Assembly (NCBI GenBank): GCA_050485405.1
Contig: JBJHBI010000008.1
Location: forward strand, 1-64,000
DNA length: 64,000 nucleotides
From: Saliniramus sp050485405
Lineage (GTDB): Bacteria; Pseudomonadota; Alphaproteobacteria; Rhizobiales; Beijerinckiaceae
Direction: 5' to 3'
The translations under genes were made by a program, and so were the position numbers. The notes beneath the pieces are model-generated. The model worked only from the letters and a program-made list of their open reading frames with translations, searched no databases and had not been told where the DNA came from. Below are positions 23,424 through 34,184 of the stretch, piece after piece. Positions within the stretch are counted from its first letter, which is position 1, and every line of letters begins with the position of its first letter.

Positions 23424-24599
23424 CTACCGCGTCAGCGCGCGCATGGCGTCGTCGAGGCCTTCGACGGTGAGCGGGAACATGCGTCCTTCCATCAGCTTGC
23501 GGATGATGCCGATGGAATGGGTGTAGCCCCAATGTGCTTCGGGAACAGGGTTGAGCCAGACCGCGCGGCGGAAATGGCCGAGGAGGCGCTCCATCCAGAC
23601 CTGGCCAGCCTCCTCGTTCCAATGCTCGACGGACCCGCCGGCCATGACGATCTCGTAGGGGCTCATCGAGGCATCGCCGACGAAGACGACGCGGTAATCC
23701 TCGCCATAGGTGCGGATCACGTCGAGGGTCGGGGTGACTTCCGTGCGCCGGCGCCGATTGTCCTTCCACACGCCCTCATAGGGGCAATTGTGGAAGTAGA
23801 AATGCTCGAAATGCTTGAACTCGGCGCGCGCTGCGGAAAACAGCTCCTCGGCCAGTTCCACGTGCCAGTCCATCGAGCCGCCGATATCGAGAAAGAGCAG
23901 GACCTTGACCGCGTTGCGCCGCTCGGGACGCATCCGCACGTCGAGATAGCCCTTTTCCGCCGTTCCGCGGATCGTCCCGTCGAGATCGAGCTCGTCGGCT
24001 GCACCGGTGCGGGCGAAGCGGCGCAGGCGGCGTAGAGCGACGCGCAGATTGCGGGTGCCGAGCTCGCGGGTATCGTCGAGATCGCGGAATTCGCGCTTGT
24101 CCCACACCTTCACGGCGCGAAAATTGCGGTTGCCGTCCTGCCCGATGCGGATGCCTTCCGGGTTGTAGCCATAAGCGCCGAAGGGGGAGGTGCCGGCGGT
24201 GCCGATCCATTTCGATCCGCCCTGGTGGCGCTTCTTCTGCTCTTCCAGCCGCTGCTTCAGCGTCTCGAACAGCTTGTCCCAGCCCATCGCCTCGATCTCG
24301 CGGCGCTCCTCCTCGCTGAGATGCTTCTCCGCGAGCTTGCGCAGCCACTCCTCCGGGATACCCTGCGCTTCGAGGGCGTCGCTCATCAGTTCGAGCCCCT
24401 CGAAACAGGCGGCGAAAGCGCGGTCGAACCGGTCGAGATGGCGCTCGTCCTTCACCAGAACCGTGCGGGCGAGATAATAGAAATCCTCGACGCGCTTCTC
24501 GGCGAGATCGTGCGACATGGCCTCGATCAGCGAGAGGTGTTCGCGCAGCGAGACCGGGATGCCGGCTTTGCGCAGGGTGTGAAAGAGATTGAGCAGCAT
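23424..24599 (-). CDS. VWA domain-containing CoxE-like protein
   Basis: A 391-residue protein. The N-terminal half is helical and charged (MLLNLFHTLRKAGIPVSLREHLSLIEAM, then KHLSEEERREIEAMGWDKLFETLKQRL); a GGSKWIGTAGTSPFGAYGYNPEGIRIG linker follows at about 150-175. The C-terminal half is a von Willebrand A fold: KVLLFLDIGGSMDWH (about 248, MIDAS motif with Gly in place of the first Ser) and VVFVGDASMSPYEI (about 322). CoxE-like proteins pair with MoxR ATPases to mature metal enzymes, but no MoxR gene is adjacent here. ATG 24599 gives the family N-terminus; the frame is open far upstream without conserved content. It is divergent from the dcw promoter. Confidence 0.88.
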   Translation of the reverse strand: MLLNLFHTLRKAGIPVSLREHLSLIEAMSHDLAEKRVEDFYYLARTVLVKDERHLDRFDRAFAACFEGLELMSDALEAQGIPEEWLRKLAEKHLSEEERREIEAMGWDKLFETLKQRLEEQKKRHQGGSKWIGTAGTSPFGAYGYNPEGIRIGQDGNRNFRAVKVWDKREFRDLDDTRELGTRNLRVALRRLRRFARTGAADELDLDGTIRGTAEKGYLDVRMRPERRNAVKVLLFLDIGGSMDWHVELAEELFSAARAEFKHFEHFYFHNCPYEGVWKDNRRRRTEVTPTLDVIRTYGEDYRVVFVGDASMSPYEIVMAGGSVEHWNEEAGQVWMERLLGHFRRAVWLNPVPEAHWGYTHSIGIIRKLMEGRMFPLTVEGLDDAMRALTR

Positions 24600-24739
24600 C
24601 CGCGCAGGATCACCGAGCCGAACCGTCCGCGCAAGGGGCAGTGCGCGCGCATCCTGCCAAAGCCTTGCGTGAACAATCGAAACGGGGGATCGCGCGTCGT
24701 GGAATCCGCAAGCCTTCCCGCGCTCGCGTTGACCGATCG

Positions 24740-24851
24740 TTAACCAAGACGCGCTCTGATGGAGGTCCTGTGGCAGACGGGGATTCGTCCGTCTGTCGCC
24801 CCCGGAATCCGTTGACGCCCATAAGAGCCCATGGTATCCCAAACCATCCCG
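24740..24851 (+). promoter_or_regulatory. dcw-cluster promoter with four 10-bp-spaced MraZ-type repeats
   Basis: CCCA occurs at 24818, 24828 and 24838, and CCCG at 24848, all exactly 10 bp apart; on the minus strand these are TGGG repeats with 6-bp gaps, the form of MraZ-binding repeats (TGGGN-N5). They overlap a candidate promoter TTGACG (24812-24817)-N17-TATCCC (24835-24840). TTAACC at 24740 resembles a CtrA half-site, and GANTC sites lie at 24702, 24782 and 24805. The rest of the 385-bp gap (24600-24984), including about 130 bp of leader before mraZ, shows nothing further that I recognise. Confidence 0.65.
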
Positions 24852-24984
24852 TTTTCGGCGCGCAGAGCGATGCGTCACGGTCGCGATCAGGACGATCGCG
24901 GTCGCGTGTTTCTGCGCACTCCCGGGGCGGGCGGCAAGGCGGACCGTACGGGCGATGTACCCCGTCGGCTGACCAACGGGGGCT

Positions 24985-25491
24985 GTGGCACTGACGATGA
25001 ATCGCTTCGTGTCCAATTTTACCAACCGGTTGGATTCGAAGGGGCGCGTATCGATTCCGGCGACCTTTCGTGCCGTGCTCGCGCGCGACGGGTTCGAGGG
25101 TCTCTACGTGCACCCGGCGCTGGACGCGCCGGCGCTCGATGCCGGGGGCAATGCGCTGCTGGCGGCGATCGATGCGCTGCTGTGCGGGCTTTCACCCTAT
25201 TCGGACGAGCACGACCAGCTCTCGACGGCGTTGTTCGGCACGAGCGAGATCCTCAAGGTCGACCAGGAAGGCCGCGTCATCCTCACGGAGATGGTGAAGG
25301 AGCATGCCGGGATCGGCGATCAGGTCACCTTCGTGGGGCTCGGCCAGAAATTCCAGATCTGGGAACCGGAGCGCTTCCGGGCGCATCTCGATGCGGCGCG
25401 CGCGAAAGTACGCGCGCTCAAGCGCGGCATCGGCGCTCCGATCCCGATGAATACGGCTCAGGCCTCGCGGGCGGAGGCGCGGGAATCATGA
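24985..25491 (+). CDS. mraZ: division/cell-wall cluster transcriptional repressor MraZ
   Basis: A 168-residue protein with two SpoVT-AbrB-like repeats: RFVSNFTNRLDSKGRVSIPATFR (about 6-28) and ILKVDQEGRVILTEMVKEHAGIGDQVTFVGLGQKFQIWEPERF (about 88-131). MraZ forms a ring that binds spaced direct repeats upstream of its own gene and represses the dcw operon. GTG 24985 follows a GGGGG run at two bases' distance; ATG 24997 is an alternative start at better distance. Four candidate binding repeats lie about 135-170 bp upstream. It overlaps rsmH by four bases (ATGA). Confidence 0.95.
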   Translation: MALTMNRFVSNFTNRLDSKGRVSIPATFRAVLARDGFEGLYVHPALDAPALDAGGNALLAAIDALLCGLSPYSDEHDQLSTALFGTSEILKVDQEGRVILTEMVKEHAGIGDQVTFVGLGQKFQIWEPERFRAHLDAARAKVRALKRGIGAPIPMNTAQASRAEARES

Positions 25492-26537
25492 GTGGTCGCG
25501 GTGAAGGAAACGATCCTGCCGCAGGCGGACCGGCCCCTCATGTTCCCGTGCTGCTCGCGGAGGTGCTGAGCGCGCTGAAGGCGACGGAAGGCGGCGTCTT
25601 CGTAGACGGCACCTTCGGCGCGGGCGGCTATACCCGCGCGATCCTCGATGCGCATCCGCAGAACCGCGTCATCGCCATCGATCGCGATCCTTCTGCCATT
25701 GCGGCGGGGCGCGAGATGGTCGCGGCTTATGGCGACCGGCTGCAACTGGTCGAGGGTCGCTTCGGTGATTGCGCGCAGATCACCCGGGATCTGGGGCTCG
25801 CGGGCAAGCTCGACGGTATCGTGCTCGATATCGGCGTCTCCTCGATGCAGATCGACCAGGCTGCGCGCGGCTTCTCCTTCCGCCTCGACGGCCCGCTCGA
25901 CATGCGCATGGAAGGGCAGGGCGAGAGTGCCGCCGATCTCGTCAACGAGGCGGACGAGGCGCTTCTGGCCGACATTATCTATCATTACGGCGAGGAGCGA
26001 CGTGCCCGCGCCATTGCGCGCGCCGTGATCGAGCGCCGCCGCCGCGCGCCCTTCGAGACCACCCGCGATCTCGCCGAACTCGTCTCCGGGCTGGTGCGTG
26101 CGGAGCCGAACGGCCCGCATCCCGCGACGCGGACCTTTCAGGCTTTGCGCATCGCGGTCAACGACGAACTCGGCGAACTCGCCCGCGCACTGCATGGCGC
26201 CGAGGAGGTACTCACACCGGGCGGGCGGCTCGTGGTCGTGACCTTCCATTCGCTGGAAGACCGCATCGTCAAGCAATATCTCGCCCAGCGTGCCGGACGC
26301 GCCGGCGGCTTCTCGCGCCATGTGCCGGTCGCCGGCCCCGGGCCGCAACCGAGCTTCCGCCTCGTGACGAAGGGGCCGGTCAAGCCCGGTTCGGCGGAGA
26401 ACGCGGCCAATCCGCGTGCACGCTCGGCGAAGCTGCGCGCGGGCGAGCGGCTCGACTCGCCGATGCAGCCGGAATCCGATGCCATCACCACCCTCGCGAG
26501 CTTGCCGCGCACGGCCCGGGAAAGGGGACGGCGATGA
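25488..26537 (+). CDS. rsmH: 16S rRNA (cytosine1402-N4)-methyltransferase RsmH
   Basis: A 349-residue SAM-dependent enzyme that methylates C1402 in the ribosomal decoding centre. Motifs: HVPVLLAEVLSAL (about 18-30), GVFVDGTFGAGGYTRAIL (about 37, SAM-binding motif I), VIAIDRDPSAI, LDGIVLDIGVSSMQIDQAARGFSFRLDGPLDMRM (about 108-141, family signature) and VVVTFHSLEDRIVKQYL (about 247). Start ATG 25488 overlaps the mraZ stop and its own stop overlaps the ftsL start, both as ATGA, showing coupled translation through the operon. Confidence 0.96.
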   Translation: MSGRGEGNDPAAGGPAPHVPVLLAEVLSALKATEGGVFVDGTFGAGGYTRAILDAHPQNRVIAIDRDPSAIAAGREMVAAYGDRLQLVEGRFGDCAQITRDLGLAGKLDGIVLDIGVSSMQIDQAARGFSFRLDGPLDMRMEGQGESAADLVNEADEALLADIIYHYGEERRARAIARAVIERRRRAPFETTRDLAELVSGLVRAEPNGPHPATRTFQALRIAVNDELGELARALHGAEEVLTPGGRLVVVTFHSLEDRIVKQYLAQRAGRAGGFSRHVPVAGPGPQPSFRLVTKGPVKPGSAENAANPRARSAKLRAGERLDSPMQPESDAITTLASLPRTARERGRR

Positions 26538-26935
26538 TCCGTCTGAGCCATATCGTCGCCATCGCGGCACTGATCGGATCGGCGGGCTACGCCTATTCGA
26601 TCAAATACGAAGCGATCGTCCAGGCCGAACATCTCGCGCGCCTCCAGGCGGAGGTCGATCGCGAACGTGCGGCCATCGCGGTCCTGCGCGCGGAATGGAC
26701 GCTTCTGAACCGCCCCGACCGGGTTCAGGCGCTCGCCGACCGCCATCTCGACGACATCGTCGCGATGGATCCGCGCCGCCTCACGCGTTTCTCGGATCTG
26801 CCCGCGCGCGGTGAGCGCGACGACGGCATCGCCCGCAAGCTGGAAGCGCTCGGCCTCGCCGCGCCGACGGCGACGCCCGGCCAGACGGCGCGTCCTGCGG
26901 CCTCCACCCCCACCACCACCGGCTCGACGAGGTGA
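26534..26935 (+). CDS. ftsL: cell division protein FtsL
   Basis: A 133-residue bitopic protein: a short cytoplasmic start, one helix (LSHIVAIAALIGSAGYAYSIKY), then a periplasmic coiled coil (about 25-65: VQAEHLARLQAEVDRERAAIAVLRAEWTLLNRPDRVQALADRHL, shortened) and a Pro/Thr/Ala-rich tail. FtsL joins FtsB and FtsQ in the divisome and activates FtsWI. The W-x-x-L-N-R-P-x-R-[IVL]-x-x-L motif typical of alphaproteobacterial FtsL is present. ATG 26534 overlaps the rsmH stop. Sequence conservation is low in this family, so position in the cluster carries much of the weight. Confidence 0.9.
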   Translation: MIRLSHIVAIAALIGSAGYAYSIKYEAIVQAEHLARLQAEVDRERAAIAVLRAEWTLLNRPDRVQALADRHLDDIVAMDPRRLTRFSDLPARGERDDGIARKLEALGLAAPTATPGQTARPAASTPTTTGSTR

Positions 26936-26941
26936 CGCCCC

Positions 26942-28720
26942 GTGTCCACGCCCGATCGTGACCAGACCGAAACCGAGGGACACACCGACGAAGCGCAAAA
27001 GCGCGGCCTGTTCGGCGGTTTCGTGGCGGCCTTGCGCGAATTGTTTCGTCTGCGCGGCGACAAGGGGCGCGCGCGGATCGGCCTTGCGGCCTTCGCCTTC
27101 GCGATCCTATTCGCCGCCCTTGCGGGGCGCCTCGTCCAACTCGGCCTCGATACGGGGGGCGAGGAGACCATTCGGCGCGCTTCCGCTTCGTCACTGGGGA
27201 CCGCGCGGCCTGATATTCTCGACCGCAACGGCGAAGTGCTCGCGACCGACGTGATGAGCTACTCGGTCTTCGCCGAGCCGCGCAACATCATCGATCCCGA
27301 CGAGGCGACCGAACTTCTCACCGCCGTCTTCCCGGATATCGACGCAAGGCGACTGCGCGACAGGTTGAGCACCAATCGCGGATTCATCTGGGTCAAGCGC
27401 GAGATCTCGCCGCGTCAGCGCGCGGAAGTCCACCGGCTCGGCATTCCCGGCGTCGGCTTCCTGCCCGAGCACAAGCGCGTCTATCCCAACGGCGTCGCGG
27501 CGGCACATGTGCTGGGCTATGCCAATGTGGACAACGAAGGCATTGCCGGTATCGAGAAATGGATCGACGGGCAGGGCCTTCAGGATCTGGAGGGCGTCGG
27601 CCTGCTCAAGAGTGCCGCCGATCTCGCGCCCGTCGAGCTCTCGGTCGATCTGCGCGTCCAGCACGCGATGCGCGACGAATTGCTCAAGGCGATGGAGGAA
27701 TTCCGCGCCATCGCGGCGGCGGGTCTCGTCCTCGACGTGCGCACGGGCGAGGTGGTGGCGCTGGTCTCGCTGCCTGATTTCGACCCCAACAATCCGGTCG
27801 ATGCGCAGAAGGACGAGAACATCAACCGCATCAATGTCGGTGTCTACGAGATGGGCTCGACCCTCAAGGCGCTGACCGTGGCGATGGCGCTCGATTCGGG
27901 CAAGTTCAACATCAATTCCACGTTCGACGCCCGCGCACCGCTGCAATTCGGGCGTCAGCGCATCCGCGATTATCGCGGTCAGAACCGGGTTCTGAACGTG
28001 CCGGAAGTCTTCGTGCACTCCTCCAATATCGGCACCGCGCGCATGGCCCTGCAGCTCGGCGTCGACCATCACCGCGAGTTCCTGCGCCGCACCGGCCAGC
28101 TCGAGCGCCTGCGCACGGAGCTTCCCGAGAATGCCGCGCCGCTGGTGCCGCGCCGCTGGGGCGAGATCAACACCGCGACGATCGCTTTCGGCCACGGTCT
28201 CGCCGTCGCGCCGCTCCAGTCGGCAATGGCGACGGCCGCTCTGGTGAATGGCGGCTACATGATCCCGCCGACCTTCCTCAAGCGCTCGGAAGACGAGGCG
28301 CGCCGTCACGCCACCCGGGTGATCAGCGAGGAGACCAGCGAGGCGATGCGCTACATGATGCGCCTCAACGCCGAACGCGGCTCCGCCGGCAATTCCTCGG
28401 TGGCGGGATTTTACGTCGGCGGCAAGACGGGCAGCGCGCAGAAGGTCGTGAACGGTCGCTATGTCGAGGGTCTTCTGCTGACGACGTTCTTCGCCGTCGC
28501 ACCGGCGGATGATCCGCGCTACCTGTTCCTCACCATTCTCGACGAGCCGAAGGCGACACCACGCACGCACGGCTTCAACACGGCGGGCTGGAACGCGGCG
28601 CCGACCACGGGCAAGATCATCAAGCGCACGGCGCACTTGCTCGACATCCCGCCACGGTTTAACCCTCCCGAACAGCCCTTCCCGTTGATGACCCGGTTGG
28701 GGGCCTGGGGTACGCAATGA
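26942..28720 (+). CDS. ftsI: division-specific peptidoglycan transpeptidase FtsI (PBP3)
   Basis: A 592-residue class B penicillin-binding protein with a cytoplasmic N-terminus of about 45 residues, one helix (GLAAFAFAILFAALAGRLVQL, about 47-67), a pedestal domain (RPDILDRNGEVLATDV, about 92) and a transpeptidase domain. The active-site motifs are S-x-x-K in MGSTLKA (Ser about 306), SSN in HSSNIG (about 360) and KTG in GGKTGSAQK (about 495). It cross-links septal peptidoglycan with FtsW. GTG 26942 lies 6 bp after ftsL, and the stop overlaps the murE ATG. FtsW is not nearby (see the break after murD). Confidence 0.96.
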   Translation: MSTPDRDQTETEGHTDEAQKRGLFGGFVAALRELFRLRGDKGRARIGLAAFAFAILFAALAGRLVQLGLDTGGEETIRRASASSLGTARPDILDRNGEVLATDVMSYSVFAEPRNIIDPDEATELLTAVFPDIDARRLRDRLSTNRGFIWVKREISPRQRAEVHRLGIPGVGFLPEHKRVYPNGVAAAHVLGYANVDNEGIAGIEKWIDGQGLQDLEGVGLLKSAADLAPVELSVDLRVQHAMRDELLKAMEEFRAIAAAGLVLDVRTGEVVALVSLPDFDPNNPVDAQKDENINRINVGVYEMGSTLKALTVAMALDSGKFNINSTFDARAPLQFGRQRIRDYRGQNRVLNVPEVFVHSSNIGTARMALQLGVDHHREFLRRTGQLERLRTELPENAAPLVPRRWGEINTATIAFGHGLAVAPLQSAMATAALVNGGYMIPPTFLKRSEDEARRHATRVISEETSEAMRYMMRLNAERGSAGNSSVAGFYVGGKTGSAQKVVNGRYVEGLLLTTFFAVAPADDPRYLFLTILDEPKATPRTHGFNTAGWNAAPTTGKIIKRTAHLLDIPPRFNPPEQPFPLMTRLGAWGTQ

Positions 28721-30231
28721 GCGAATCGGCGCCGCAAGGCGCACAGAACCGGACACGTTCAGCCCGCCTCGCCGATCTTCTCGGCCCGGCGGGCGACGCT
28801 TTCGATACCCTCGAAGTCACCGGCCTCACCCCCGACAGCCGCGCCGTGGCGCCGGGCTTCGTCTTCTTCGCCATTCCCGGCGTGAAGGCGGATGGCGCGC
28901 GCTTCGTTCCGCAGGCTCTCGCGCAAGGCGCCCGCGCGATCGTCTCCGCCGGGCCGCGCCCGGATGACCTGCCAACCGACATCGCCTGGCGGCAGGTCGA
29001 CAATCCGCGCCTCGCGCTCGCCCGCGCAGCCTCCGCCTTCCACCCGCGCCAGCCGGAGCGCATCGTCGCGGTGACCGGTACCGCGGGGAAATCGTCCGTC
29101 GCAGATTTCGTGCGCCAGATCCGGCTCTCTCTGGGCGATGTTGCGGCGAGCCTCGGCACGCTCGGCGTGGTGACCGGGGAGGGGGCGGAATACGGTTCGC
29201 TGACGACGCCCGATCCGGTCGGCCTGCATCGCATGCTCGAAGAGCTTGCCGATCGCGGCATCACCGATCTCGCGATGGAGGCTTCCTCACACGGGCTCGA
29301 CCAGCATCGCCTCGACGGGGTACGGCTCGCGGCGGCCGCCTTCACCAATCTCGGGCGCGACCATCTCGATTATCACCCCACCATGGAGGCGTATCTCGCG
29401 GCGAAGATGCGCCTGTTCCATACGCTTCTGCCGCCGGGTGCGCCGGCCATCGTGAATGTGGATGGCGATTTCGCAAAGGACGCGATCGCGGCGATCGAGG
29501 CCGCCGGTCATACCCCGTTCACCGTCGGAACCGGGGGCGATTTCATCAGGCTCGAGCGTCACGAGATGCAGGGCTTCGCCCAGAGCGTGAGCATCGTGCA
29601 TGCCGGGCGTCGCCATGATCTCGCGATCCCGCTGATCGGGACCTTCCAGATCGAGAACGCCCTCGTCGCAGCCGCTCTCGTCATCGCCACGGGTGGAGAT
29701 CCGGCGCGTATCTTCGCGGCGCTGGAGCAGCTCGCCGGTGTCAGCGGGCGGCTGGAGCGGGTGGGGGAGGTCGCGGGCGGGCTCTGCGTCGTCGATTATG
29801 CCCACAAGCCCGATGCCCTCGCCCATGCGCTCGATGCCCTGCGCCCCTTCGCGAGCGGGCGGCTGATCTGCGTCTTCGGTTGTGGCGGCGATCGCGATCC
29901 GGGCAAGCGCCCGATCATGGGGCGGGTCGCGGCACAACGCGCCGACCACGTGATCGTCACCGACGACAATCCCCGCAGCGAAGACCCCGCCGCCATCCGT
30001 GCGGCTGTACTCGCGGAAGCGCCGGATGCGCAGGAGATCGGTGATCGCGCCGAGGCGATCCGCGCGGGCGTTGCCATGCTCGGCGAAGGAGACGTGCTCG
30101 TGATCGCCGGAAAAGGCCATGAAACGGGCCAGATCGTGGGCGAGCAGATCTTGCCGTTCTCCGATCAGGAAACGACCCGGCAGGCCATTGCCGCAAGAGA
30201 TTCGACAGCCACACGGCTTTCGCGGAGTTGA
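28717..30231 (+). CDS. murE: UDP-MurNAc-L-Ala-D-Glu:meso-diaminopimelate ligase MurE
   Basis: A 504-residue cytoplasmic Mur ligase that adds the third peptide residue to the peptidoglycan precursor. Three domains: UDP binding (LTPDSRAVAPGFVFFAIPG, about 29), ATP binding (VTGTAGKSSVADFV, about 119, a variant of the P-loop with Ala-Gly-Lys-Ser) and the C-terminal domain with DNPRSEDP near 418, the motif that selects meso-diaminopimelate over lysine. ATG 28717 overlaps the ftsI stop; its stop overlaps the murF start. Normal length for the family. Confidence 0.96.
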   Translation: MSESAPQGAQNRTRSARLADLLGPAGDAFDTLEVTGLTPDSRAVAPGFVFFAIPGVKADGARFVPQALAQGARAIVSAGPRPDDLPTDIAWRQVDNPRLALARAASAFHPRQPERIVAVTGTAGKSSVADFVRQIRLSLGDVAASLGTLGVVTGEGAEYGSLTTPDPVGLHRMLEELADRGITDLAMEASSHGLDQHRLDGVRLAAAAFTNLGRDHLDYHPTMEAYLAAKMRLFHTLLPPGAPAIVNVDGDFAKDAIAAIEAAGHTPFTVGTGGDFIRLERHEMQGFAQSVSIVHAGRRHDLAIPLIGTFQIENALVAAALVIATGGDPARIFAALEQLAGVSGRLERVGEVAGGLCVVDYAHKPDALAHALDALRPFASGRLICVFGCGGDRDPGKRPIMGRVAAQRADHVIVTDDNPRSEDPAAIRAAVLAEAPDAQEIGDRAEAIRAGVAMLGEGDVLVIAGKGHETGQIVGEQILPFSDQETTRQAIAARDSTATRLSRS

Positions 30232-31694
30232 TGACGATGAATGCTCGAGCGGTGCCGCTATGGACGGGGGGCGAGGCGCTTCAGGCGATGCAGGCAGAAT
30301 GTATCGGCGTATTGCCGGCACGGATCGATGGCATTTCCATCGATACCCGCAGCCTGAAGCCGGGTGATCTGTTCTTCGCCATCACGGGCGAAGCGCGCGA
30401 CGGGCATGACTTCGTCGTTCAGGCGCTCGAAAAAGGCGCCGCCGCCGCCGTCATCGCGCGCGACAGGGCCGAGGCGCTGTCCGCTTCCTGCGAGAGCCTG
30501 CCCGGCGCGCTCCTCGTCGTGACCGATACGCTCGCTGCGATGGAGGATCTGGGGCGGGCGGCGCGGGCGCGAACCGGTGCGCGGATCATCGCCATTACCG
30601 GCTCCGTCGGCAAGACCGGCTCCAAGGAAGCGATGCGGCTGCTGCTCTCGCGCTCGGGCAAGACCCATGCATCGGCGGCATCCTACAATAACCATTGGGG
30701 CGTGCCGCTCACGCTCGCCCGCATGCCGCGCGACAGCGAATTCGGTGTGTTCGAGATCGGCATGAACCATGCCTTCGAGATCGCCCCGCTGGCGCGGATG
30801 GTGCGCCCGGACGTCGCCATCGTGACGACAGTCGAGGCGGTGCATATCGAGCATTTCCAGTCGGTCTCGGGCATTGCCGACGCCAAGGGCGAGATCTTCC
30901 TCGGGCTGGAGCCCGGCGGCGTCGCGGTGATCAACCGCGACAACCCGCATTTCGAGCGCCTGCGCGCCCATGCGCTCGCCTCCGATGCCGGGCGCGTCGT
31001 CTCCTTCGGCGAGAGCGAGGAGGCGGATGTGCGCGCTTTGCGCATCATCGCCAAGCAGGACATGACCATCGTCGATGCCCGTGTCTTCGAGACGCCGTTG
31101 ACCTACCGCGTCGGCATGGTCGGGCGGCATGTCGCGATAAATTCGCTCGGCCTCGTCGCCGCAATCCACGCGCTGGGGCTCGATCTCGCCCTCGCCGCGC
31201 TCGCGCTCGGCGATCTGACGCCGCCGGTCGGGCGGGGCGCGCGGGAGACACTCGCATTCAACGGCGGCGAGATCCTGCTCGTCGACGAGAGCTACAATGC
31301 CAACCCGGCCTCCATGCGCGCGGCGCTGGAAACCCTCGGCCAGACCGAGATCGGTTTTCGCGGGCGCCGCATCGCGGTTCTCGGGGACATGCTGGAACTC
31401 GGTGATTCCGGTCCCGGCGCCCATGGCGAGCTCGCGCAATCGGTCATCGCGAACGGGGTCGATCTGGTCTTTGCGGCTGGGCCCTTGATGAAAAATCTCA
31501 TGACGGCTCTTCCCCCCGAGCGCCGGGGCGGCTACGCCGATGCCGCGACCGGGCTCGACGGGGCCGTGGTCGCCGCCTTGCGGGCCGGGGATGTCGTCAT
31601 GGTCAAGGGATCGCGCGGCATCCGTATGGAGCACGTCGTCGAGGCGGTGAAGAAACGTGCGGGGGCGGGACGGGCCCTCGCGCAACAAGGATGA
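30231..31694 (+). CDS. murF: UDP-MurNAc-tripeptide:D-Ala-D-Ala ligase MurF
   Basis: A 487-residue cytoplasmic ligase that adds D-Ala-D-Ala to complete the UDP-MurNAc pentapeptide. Seen: IDTRSLKPGDLFFAITG (about 36), IAITGSVGKTGSKEAM (about 118, P-loop), SYNNHWGVPLTLA (about 150), FEIGMNHAFEI, and the C-terminal LLVDESYNANPASMRAAL (about 346). ATG 30231 overlaps the murE stop (TGATG); ATG 30237 is an alternative two codons on with better spacing from GCGGAG. mraY follows after 8 bp. Confidence 0.96.
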   Translation: MTMNARAVPLWTGGEALQAMQAECIGVLPARIDGISIDTRSLKPGDLFFAITGEARDGHDFVVQALEKGAAAAVIARDRAEALSASCESLPGALLVVTDTLAAMEDLGRAARARTGARIIAITGSVGKTGSKEAMRLLLSRSGKTHASAASYNNHWGVPLTLARMPRDSEFGVFEIGMNHAFEIAPLARMVRPDVAIVTTVEAVHIEHFQSVSGIADAKGEIFLGLEPGGVAVINRDNPHFERLRAHALASDAGRVVSFGESEEADVRALRIIAKQDMTIVDARVFETPLTYRVGMVGRHVAINSLGLVAAIHALGLDLALAALALGDLTPPVGRGARETLAFNGGEILLVDESYNANPASMRAALETLGQTEIGFRGRRIAVLGDMLELGDSGPGAHGELAQSVIANGVDLVFAAGPLMKNLMTALPPERRGGYADAATGLDGAVVAALRAGDVVMVKGSRGIRMEHVVEAVKKRAGAGRALAQQG

Positions 31695-31702
31695 TCTGAG
31701 CG

Positions 31703-32788
31703 ATGCTGACCTGGCTTGCCGATTTCGCCGCCTATGTGAACGTTCTCAATATCTTGCGCTACATCACCTTCCGCACCGGAATGGCGACGGCGACGGCGTT
31801 CCTCTTCGTGATCTGGTTCGGCCCGGCCATCATCGCCACCCTGCGCCTCAAGCAGGGCCGCGGCCAGCCGATCCGCGATGACGGGCCGGAATCGCATCTC
31901 GTGACCAAGCGCGGCACGCCGACCATGGGCGGCTTGATGATTCTCGCCGGCGTGCTCGTCTCGACGCTGCTCTGGGCCAATCTCTCCAATCCTTACGTCT
32001 GGGTCGTGCTGATGGTGACGCTCGGCTTCGGCGCGATCGGCTTCTACGACGATTATCTCAAGGTGACCCGGCAATCCCACAAGGGGTTCTCGGGCAAGTA
32101 TCGCATCACTATCGAGGCGGTGATCGCGGCTCTCGCCTGTGTCGCCATCGCCTATATCGCGACACCGCAACTCGCCAATCATCTCGCCTTGCCCTTCCTG
32201 AAGGACGTGCTGATCTATTTCGGCTGGTTCTACATCATCTTCGGCGCGCTGGTGATCGTCGGTGCGGGCAATGCGGTCAATCTCACCGATGGCCTCGACG
32301 GTCTCGCCATCGTCCCGGTGATGATCGCGGCGGGCACCTTCGGCTTCGTCGCCTATCTCGTCGGCAACGCGATCTTTGCGAATTATCTGCAGATCCATTT
32401 CGTTCCCGGAACCGGCGAACTCGCCGTCATCTGCGGTGCGCTGATCGGGGCCGGGCTCGGTTTTCTCTGGTTCAACGCACCGCCCGCCCAGGTCTTCATG
32501 GGTGATACCGGCTCGCTCGCGCTGGGCGGCATGCTGGGTACGATCGCAGTCGCGACGAAGCACGAGATCGTGCTCGCCATCGTCGGTGGCCTGTTCGTGC
32601 TGGAAGCCTCCTCGGTGATCATCCAGGTCGTCTCCTACAAGCTCACCGGCAAGCGCGTCTTCAAGATGGCGCCGATCCACCACCATTTCGAGAAGATGGG
32701 CTGGACCGAGCCGCAGATCGTGATCCGCTTCTGGATCATCGCCGTGGTGCTCGCCATGATCGGGCTCGCGACGCTCAAGCTCAGATGA
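31703..32788 (+). CDS. mraY: phospho-N-acetylmuramoyl-pentapeptide transferase MraY
   Basis: A 361-residue polytopic membrane enzyme that transfers phospho-MurNAc-pentapeptide to undecaprenyl phosphate, forming lipid I. Signatures: KRGTPTMGGLMI (about 69-80), GFYDDYLKV (about 115, Asp pair), NAVNLTDGLDGLAI (about 191, magnesium site), FMGDTGSLALGGMLG (about 266) and KMAPIHHHFEKMGW (about 322). AAGGA lies upstream of the ATG. It has the usual ten-helix plan and family length. Confidence 0.97.
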   Translation: MLTWLADFAAYVNVLNILRYITFRTGMATATAFLFVIWFGPAIIATLRLKQGRGQPIRDDGPESHLVTKRGTPTMGGLMILAGVLVSTLLWANLSNPYVWVVLMVTLGFGAIGFYDDYLKVTRQSHKGFSGKYRITIEAVIAALACVAIAYIATPQLANHLALPFLKDVLIYFGWFYIIFGALVIVGAGNAVNLTDGLDGLAIVPVMIAAGTFGFVAYLVGNAIFANYLQIHFVPGTGELAVICGALIGAGLGFLWFNAPPAQVFMGDTGSLALGGMLGTIAVATKHEIVLAIVGGLFVLEASSVIIQVVSYKLTGKRVFKMAPIHHHFEKMGWTEPQIVIRFWIIAVVLAMIGLATLKLR

Positions 32789-32798
32789 GGAGATCGGC

Positions 32799-34184
<1,386 letters not shown>

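Noticed and set aside
23424..25025. Longer VWA protein starting at 25025
   Set aside because: The added 142 codons run through the dcw promoter and into mraZ and show no conserved content; MLLNLFHTLRKAGIP at 24599 is the family start.
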